Shown here: one piece after another, positions 57,501 through 64,000 of the stretch
Layout: each line of letters starts with the position of its first letter
Numbering within the stretch: position 1 is the first letter of the stretch
From: Epiperipatus broadwayi
Lineage: Eukaryota; Onychophora; Udeonychophora; Euonychophora; Peripatidae
NCBI GenBank assembly: GCA_028023455.1
Contig: JAQFVV010006199.1
Location: 2,998,146-3,062,145, forward strand
Reading direction: 5' to 3'
DNA length: 64,000 nt
Made by a program: the position numbers and the translations under genes
Notes under the pieces: model-generated
The model's input: only the letters and a program-made list of their open reading frames with translations
Databases searched by the model: none
What the model was told of the DNA's origin: nothing

Positions 57501-59335
57501 TATTAAATATCAATATTGATAATCCATTCAAGAGTACAATTCAGAAGCAATGGAATAAATAAATAATAAAGAAAAAGTACAATATAGTACTTGTAGAAAG
57601 AATAAAACATCTATCAATACCACAAGTGTGTAAATAAAATTTTGAAGTCATTAAATGATATTAAGAATAAAATGAACATCAAGACATTTAACAATATAGT
57701 ACCACTGATGCACTAAACATCATTTATTGTATGAGAGCATCAGTTAACTAATGATGAGAATGATAATAAAAATGATTATAATGAAGATGAGAATAATGAC
57801 GATCATGTCAGTAATATTTGAAAAATATTAATCAATAGAATAATTATTTTTTGTTAGCAACGAACTTTATTTTTATTAAAGTTTAAAATGTCTTTAATTA
57901 ACATTACTTTTTTATAAACATGTTTTTTAAAGCCTTTTAAAATTAGGATAAATCTTTAAATGCCACAGAATTTCACTGAGTAATTACATACTATGATTTA
58001 TTTTAAAAATTACAACAAAGAAAACACTTAAGAGGTTTTCAAAAAATAACTTTTTCATTTAGTTATATTTTTATTTTTTAGAATTTGTTTCTGATATTTA
58101 CATAATGTACATTGGGCTAGTACATTGTTAGGCTTACTTATATTTATAGAACTTGAAGAGCCAAACTATTTGAATTGTGAGTTTAAACCTACTGGTAATT
58201 AATTTAAATATATCTCAAAAATAATTCTCATCAAATGAAATTATAAAAAACACTAATACTTAAATCTTATCAATGGCCACTTGCAGATAAGCACAATATC
58301 TAATATTAGAAGAGGGGAAATAGAAGGGGAAAAACCCAAAAAACAAAGTGGAGTTTTGAAATGACTGTCCTAACTAATATAAGACATAAATATACCCACA
58401 TATATTAAATGCTAATTTTAGTTCATTTATTAGACTTCTTAGATGCTATCTTTAAATCTGTTTTGCATCAATATTTTCTTTCTGAAAAATTGCAGTTCTT
58501 TATTGTATTCTTTCCTAAGTTATATTCTTTCTTTCCTAAGTTATATTCTTTTTTTGAAAAAAATAATATTTTATCTTTTTATCTTTAATAAAAATATGGA
58601 ATCTGACTTCCACTTAAAAATCATGCTCAAGTAAATTCATCATAAAATAGTCTATAGAACATCTGTTATTCTTCATTTAGTTCGCATGACAAAGTCAGAG
58701 GAGGGGTATTCTTACAATAGCAGAACATATTGATTGATCTTATGATTATACTGTCTATCATATTTTTAGAATACTATGGAACATTTTAAATAAAAATTTT
58801 CAAGGTTTTTATGCTAAATCAATAGATAGTCCATATTTTTTCAATTCTATACAAGGAATTTGGAGGGAAATATTAGAATGATAAAGTATGCTTTAAATGT
58901 GTTAAATATAGCAGCAACACATTAATAGTTATTGCTAAAAATTTTAATATTCGACTCTAGTATTCTGTTAAAAAAGTCACCAAAGTATTTAAATCATTCC
59001 ATATTCTCAATCTGATTATCATCCAAGCATAAATTTGTACCAGATTTTTTTCTCTATTATTGATTGACCAAACATCTGACATTTCTTTCAGTTTTAATTA
59101 TTAAAAAAGATTCCGTTAAAGAAACATTAAAAATATTCTATTAATTATTCTTTGATTTGAAAATATTTAATTTAATCATTAAATACTATAAGGATAGAAA
59201 TAAAAAAAAATTATCATTTTTATTTTTAATAGATCCAAGTTAGAAACCTCTAGTAACAAATCTATCAAACTTTAATAATTGCAGGTAAATTAAAAAAAGA
59301 AAGAAAGTAAATGTGATAATATATTGAACTGTTTC
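54600..59335. other. AT-rich stretch without a recognisable gene
   Basis: No family recognised on either strand. Minor items: a tRNA-like stretch near 55345-55400 with GTCTTAGTGGATGG and AGTTCAAAAT, a C-run at 55546-55554, and an open frame of 68 codons at 56654-56860 (KNGKIVFGNKRQRFSSLRKK) without known homology. The sequence at 57745-57805 is rich in GAT/AAT codons. None of these is strong enough for a gene call. Confidence 0.5.
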
Positions 59336-59340
59336 AATAA

Positions 59341-59870
59341 TCTAACATTAAATGTTAAATGCCTAGAAAAGTTTAAGCTTTATTTAAACTTTTCAAATAC
59401 AAGCAACTTGTTACTAATCATGCACAAATAGACAACACAGGTTAGTAATTACACAACATTTTGAGTAGTATTATTCTCCACTCTTCTTCAGGTGTTGCTA
59501 GCCTAATCAGTGACAATATTGGTATAGGAGTTGAACTTACACTTTTACATTCTAGAATATCTAAGGCAATACTCTAGCCAAAGAGCCATTCTGTTGAATG
59601 CAACATTTGTAGAAATTTCATATACTTATCTATGAGTGATGATTCAAATCCTACTGATTACTTCAATTTTTAAAGTTAAATGTGTAACTTCAATTCCTAT
59701 GATAATATTGTAACTGGTCAGAAGAAGAAGAATGAAGAAGAGTGAAGAATAATACTACTTGAAATGTTATGTAATTACTTATGTTATTATTAACAAGTTG
59801 TTTGTATTTGAAAAGTTTAAATAAAGTTTAAATTTTCTAGACATTAAACATTTAATAATAAATGATGGAA
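59341..59870. mobile_element. Head-to-head pair of tRNA-derived SINEs
   Basis: The minus-strand copy runs from about 59597 to 59341: A box TGGCTCTTTGGCTAGAG, B box AAGTTCAACTCC about 50 bases on, body, and tail ending CTTTTCTAGGCATTTAACAT. The plus-strand copy runs from about 59630 to 59870 with a degenerate A box, B box AACTTCAATTCC, the same body and tail. Tails are reverse complements over about 85 bp. Both bodies contain TGAAGAAGAGTG, a spacer and ACTACTTGAAATGTT or its variant. A related but headless pair lies at 5440-5705. Confidence 0.7.
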
Positions 59871-59875
59871 ATAGG

Positions 59876-61460
59876 CCAATATATATATATATCATCATCA
59901 CAAACCTTCAGGCAAAAGAAAATAAATTTTACACAAATAAAAAGAGAAATATTTGAATCAGAAATGCTGTGCATGTAATTGAAGCATGTACCATACAATG
60001 CCATTGCTATGATTAGTGCAACAAGATGACTGATAGAATGGATATTATACTAATTTTAAATAACTAAAGGTTTAAAAAAAAAGAGAGTAAATGAAGATAG
60101 AACACAGAGAAAAAAAAATAAGTTCATGTAATAGAAAAACTATTTAGTTTTGATGGTTTAAAATCAAATCCTGCAAAGCAGTAAGAAATATTCTTTTATA
60201 GAACTGCTATTGAATTATTTGTCGTTAACAATAATTTCTGATTTTTGTCACAGCCACAAGTCAACCCAATTCTATACATTAAACCTATGTATATTTCGCA
60301 TGTACTTTATCTATATAATGTGTTGTTTTATTTTATTATTTTCATTTGATTAATTATTTAATTAAAAAAAAAAAAGATTGCTTGCTTATTATCTTGAAGA
60401 CGAGGGAATACATTCTTTCCGTTTACGTAACTGATGAAGTGACTTTCACCTGCCGCTTGTCTGTTACTAAGAATTGTCTTGAGATATTTAATTTTAAAAA
60501 TCGCATCAGAATTGTCAAACGGCTTTAAAATTAATGAAGTTTTCGTCTGATTTATAACACAATCAGAATATATATGCTACGCATAAACTTGAGCTTTAAC
60601 CACTTTAAGATTTAATTAATTGTAAAATTTAATTAAATATTGTTGTTCTTATATGCATAAGCATTTTTAATAAGCTGTTGTATGTTTCTGTATATTAAAA
60701 TTTTTTTTCTTTTAAGATTTACATGAATTTAAAATAGTATGATTTAAGCAACTCTAATAGATTTTCATTATTATAAAGATTTATTAAAAGTAAATATCTA
60801 TCTAATAATTTATTCAGTCTTTTATTTAAGCCTTAATAACCACTGAATTAAAAACAACTTAGCTGCAATGGAATTTTAGTACGAAATTAAAACTATGGTT
60901 TTTAATAATAGTTCAAATAATCTTGAAACAAATTATCTTAGTTGGAATCCATTGACTCATATTAACTCAATTGATTTTGAGCTTAATTCCAAATAATAAT
61001 TTTATCACCTCTGATAAATCAAAAAATTTATTTCTGATATTAATTATTAAAGCAGTAATTTCCAAAATGCTACGTGTAGATACAATTTTTTTTATTGATT
61101 TTATATTTCATTTTAAAATCTATAATGAATTTTACTTTTTCTTCTCTTAACACTGCCTTGCATAGAAGTATTCTTTTTCTTATATGTGTTGTTTTTCTTC
61201 TACTTTGCCTCATGTTTTTCTACTTTTGTATTTATTTTACTTTTTTAATGACATGTATTAACATGTTATATAGGAATACTGATTGCATGTGATTGACACA
61301 AAAGAGCATTTTAAATTGTATGACTGAAAGGATTTATAAAATTATCATGGTATATATTTTAATTTCTTTCCCCAGAGGCAGATAGAATTCTATGATCAAG
61401 TAATGACGCCTTTCATCTCTGGCAATAATTTGCCATTACTTGCAACATCTTAATACATTT
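59876..61460. other. AT-rich stretch without a recognisable gene
   Basis: An open frame at 60346-60528 has more balanced codons than the surroundings (REYILSVYVTDEVTFTCRLS and so on) and might be an old exon, but it is short, has no convincing splice signal and no known match. An (AT)n patch with GAT repeats at 59880-59901 is the only simple repeat of note. Confidence 0.45.
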
Positions 61461-61465
61461 TATTC

Positions 61466-61686
61466 TAATATTTAAGCAGCATTAAACTGTTGCACATGTG
61501 CTTTGGATTTTAAATATAAAATGAATGAATACTAACACTTCAACCACATGATAAAGTCTTTGGAAAAGATAGAATGGCTCTATCTTTTCCAAAGACTTTA
61601 TCATGTGGTTGAAGTGTTAGTATTCATTCATTTTATATTTAAAATCCAAAGCGCATGTGCAACAGTTTAATGCTGTTTAAATATTA
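61466..61686. repeat. Long palindrome, copy 1
   Basis: Arms of 108 bp (61466-61573 and 61579-61686) are reverse complements with very few mismatches around a 5-bp loop (ATGGC). One mismatch changes ATGTGCTTT to ATGCGCTTT. The arms contain GCACATG-GCTTT, GATTTTAAA, AATGAATACT and GATAAAGTCTTT, shared with the second palindrome at 61893-62116. A transcript would fold into a near-perfect hairpin of about 220 nt. Confidence 0.95.
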
Positions 61687-61892
61687 TTGTTTATATAAAA
61701 AACATCACACTATATAAAATAATTGACTTATTTACATACATTTTATTCTAGTAACTCAATTTTAAAACTACATAATAAAAATTGATGAGTTCTTACATCA
61801 TTAAGATTTTTTTTATTTTTATGAATACCATTTATATGATCATCATAAATATAATGTGGTATTTATTTACATAGCGCTATGTTAATAAATTG

Positions 61893-62116
61893 TAATTGTA
61901 AATTAGCGATCAGGCTAATGCACATGCGCTTTACAGATTTTAAACTACGTAAATGAATACTCTCATTCTCAAACACAAGATAAAGTCTTTATGAAAAAAT
62001 AGAGGATTCATTCTATCTTTTCATAAAGACTTTATCTTGGGTTTGAGAATGAGAGTATTCATTTAGGTAAATCTGTAAAGTGCATGCACATTAACCTGAT
62101 CGATAATTTACAATTA
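61893..62116. repeat. Long palindrome, copy 2
   Basis: Arms of about 105 bp centred near 62005, with several mismatches and small indels. It shares GCACATGCGCTTT, AATGAATACTCTCATTCTCA and GATAAAGTCTTTATG-type blocks with copy 1, so both belong to one fold-back family. A 13-bp ATGATCATCATAA occurs on each side (near 61838 and 62117). Confidence 0.9.
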
Positions 62117-64000
62117 TGATCATCATAAGTGGATAGTGGCTTGATAGCATATAATATTAATAATTTTTGTTGCTTACTGCATGGGATTAATATGACTATT
62201 AATGTATAAATATATACAATGCACTAAAATGCATAAATACACAAAGCTGAAGACAAAGAAATCTTAATACTGTAGATTGATATAAACTAAATATATGTAT
62301 CCAAGTATGTGGCTAAGTGCTTTTGAGGGCATTTTATCCATACTGTTCCCTAATATTATTTTTAAAGTTTTTTTTTCTTGGTATCTCAAAAAAAGACTGA
62401 TTTGTTTTAGCAATTGTAAATTGAAGTAAAAACTATTGCTCACCATCGGACTTTTCTATCATTGCTCTATTTCTTTTTTTCATTTATTAATATTTATTTG
62501 ATTACATTAGAATCTATGTGATTATATATATGAAAAATAAAATATTGTATCCTTCACATTGATAGAGTGATTTATTTACACTTAAATGTAATTCAGATGT
62601 ATAATTCATTTGTCTATAAAAATCATGTCTTTTGTCCCAAAGATTAATTTTTAACATTTAGAAAAAGTAAAATATGTGAAAGATGTAAACATACTTTTAT
62701 TTTATTTTATAATTTACAAAGAGTACATGACTAACTTTCTTTGTAGTATTAAAAACCCAGATAAAAAAATCCAATACAAATATATTTTGTAATGAAGAAT
62801 ATAAAGATTTTTTCTCATACAAACTCTGATAATTTCTTTCATTTTTGGATAAAATATTGAAACTAAATTATAGAAGTTATCATATATTATTTTGAAAAGT
62901 ACTATGTTATGTAATACAAGAAAATCATAGGTTATGCAATAAATAGATACAATATAAATGTTGATCATGGAAATTGTATGAATTCAAAATTAGATTGCTA
63001 GCATAATTATAGAAAAATGCAATAAGAGTTAATTGTTGATTACTAATTTTATGTTGTATCATAAAAACAATACATATAAGCTGTGGCATAGTACTGAAAC
63101 AGTATATAGTGTGTGAAAGAGTGTCTGTTATAAAAATTCTTTTTTCATTATTTATATTATTGTTTATATTTTACATTAAAATTATTGATGATAATAAAAA
63201 TATTTATAAAATATTCTATTACTATTTAGCTATAAATTAATATTACTTCATTATTTTTACTGAATGTAAAGAATGAAAATGAAAAAAGAACATAAAAAAG
63301 TAGTTTATCAACTAAATGTTTCCTAAAAAGATAATACAAATGTAACCAGCATAATGTGTAAGCGATTGTCTCAAGTAAATTATTATTATTTATTTCCTTG
63401 GATTAAAAGTTTCAAATATTGTTTTCCAATCCTAACATAGCTAAAATAACTATCTAAGAAAGATTATTTATTAATCTAAAAAGTACTGATAAAAAAATTA
63501 ATGTAAAAAGTTGCTTTTAAGAATTACATATAAAGTTTTGACTGTAGACTTCAAATTCCTAACACACATAAGTCTATATTAGCAACTATCAGTCAAAACT
63601 AAATACTATAAAAAATAAATACAATTTTTATTATTATTTTAAGACTAGACTGCGCAGAGCAAAAGTAGGCTTACCGAAATATATCAAAAATTAGTGATAT
63701 TTGGCTTTTCAAATGATCAGAATAAAAATAATGAATGGAATTTATTAAATTGATATAATTTACACATACTGAAATATATAAAAGTAAAATTTCTTTCCAA
63801 GTATAAATAAAATCTATAACATAACTTCTAGATAAAAATTTATTAATATTAAAACTTAAGTAAAACCAGTAACTGATTCATTATGTTAAGAAAATATATT
63901 GTGAATTCATAATTTTATTTATTTAAAATTAGTTTTTCTGCCATTAAATTATTATTGAAGTCAAATATGTTAAATGTATTTTTTATGAAAGAGATTATTA
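62117..64000. other. AT-rich stretch without a recognisable gene
   Basis: Nothing recognised on either strand; short open frames at 62264 and 62714 on the minus strand have no family features. Confidence 0.6.

Overview
The window looks like intergenic nuclear DNA of an animal, probably an invertebrate. It is very rich in A+T, carries many (AT)n microsatellites, and its only recognisable coding sequence belongs to transposable elements of metazoan type: two unrelated LINEs, Penelope-like retroelements (PLEs), tRNA-derived SINEs, a hAT element and other terminal-inverted-repeat DNA. I found no convincing host exon, tRNA, rRNA, CRISPR array or bacterial-style operon. The phylum cannot be fixed from the sequence alone.

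Layout. 1-5.4 kb: AT-rich, no gene seen. 5.4-7.7 kb: SINE fragments, then two PLE copies in which coding 3' ends are bracketed by inverted repeats; one keeps an open GIY-YIG endonuclease frame (6805-7422). 9.74-11.63 kb: 5'-truncated LINE copy on the plus strand. 17.4-21.6 kb: an array of about 300-bp repeats in both orientations, invaded by an inverted SINE nest with its own target-site duplication and by a second LINE fragment (19.2-20.1 kb, minus). 23.6-29.2 kb: near full-length LINE of the same family on the minus strand, with a zinc-knuckle ORF1 and an ORF2 carrying APE endonuclease, reverse transcriptase (YMDD box) and a C-terminal CCHC motif, broken by nonsense codons and a 160-bp tandem duplication. 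31.1-32.3 kb: a TIR DNA element. 32.8-34.9 kb: a very old RTE-type LINE relic on the plus strand. 38.9-39.7 kb: a tandem-plus-inverted 324-bp repeat. 39.7-43.8 kb: a large inverted PLE repeat whose left arm is split by a young RTE-type LINE (39941-42657, minus) flanked by a 9-bp target duplication; the right arm preserves the paralogous empty site. 46.6-48.6 kb: decayed PLE. 48.92-50.00 kb: hAT element with a perfect 8-bp target duplication. 50.07-54.58 kb: two copies of a GC-rich repeat in direct orientation, possibly LTRs. 59.3-59.9 kb: head-to-head SINE pair. 61.47-62.12 kb: two related palindromes of about 220 bp. The rest is AT-rich DNA in which I see nothing.

The parts do not form a pathway. 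The window is a stratified record of nested transposition. The most unusual themes are the repeated inverted architecture around PLE 3' ends, a recurring hairpin followed by GAAA(C/G) that resembles a degenerate hammerhead-ribozyme core in both SINE and PLE sequences, and the paired long palindromes near the right end.
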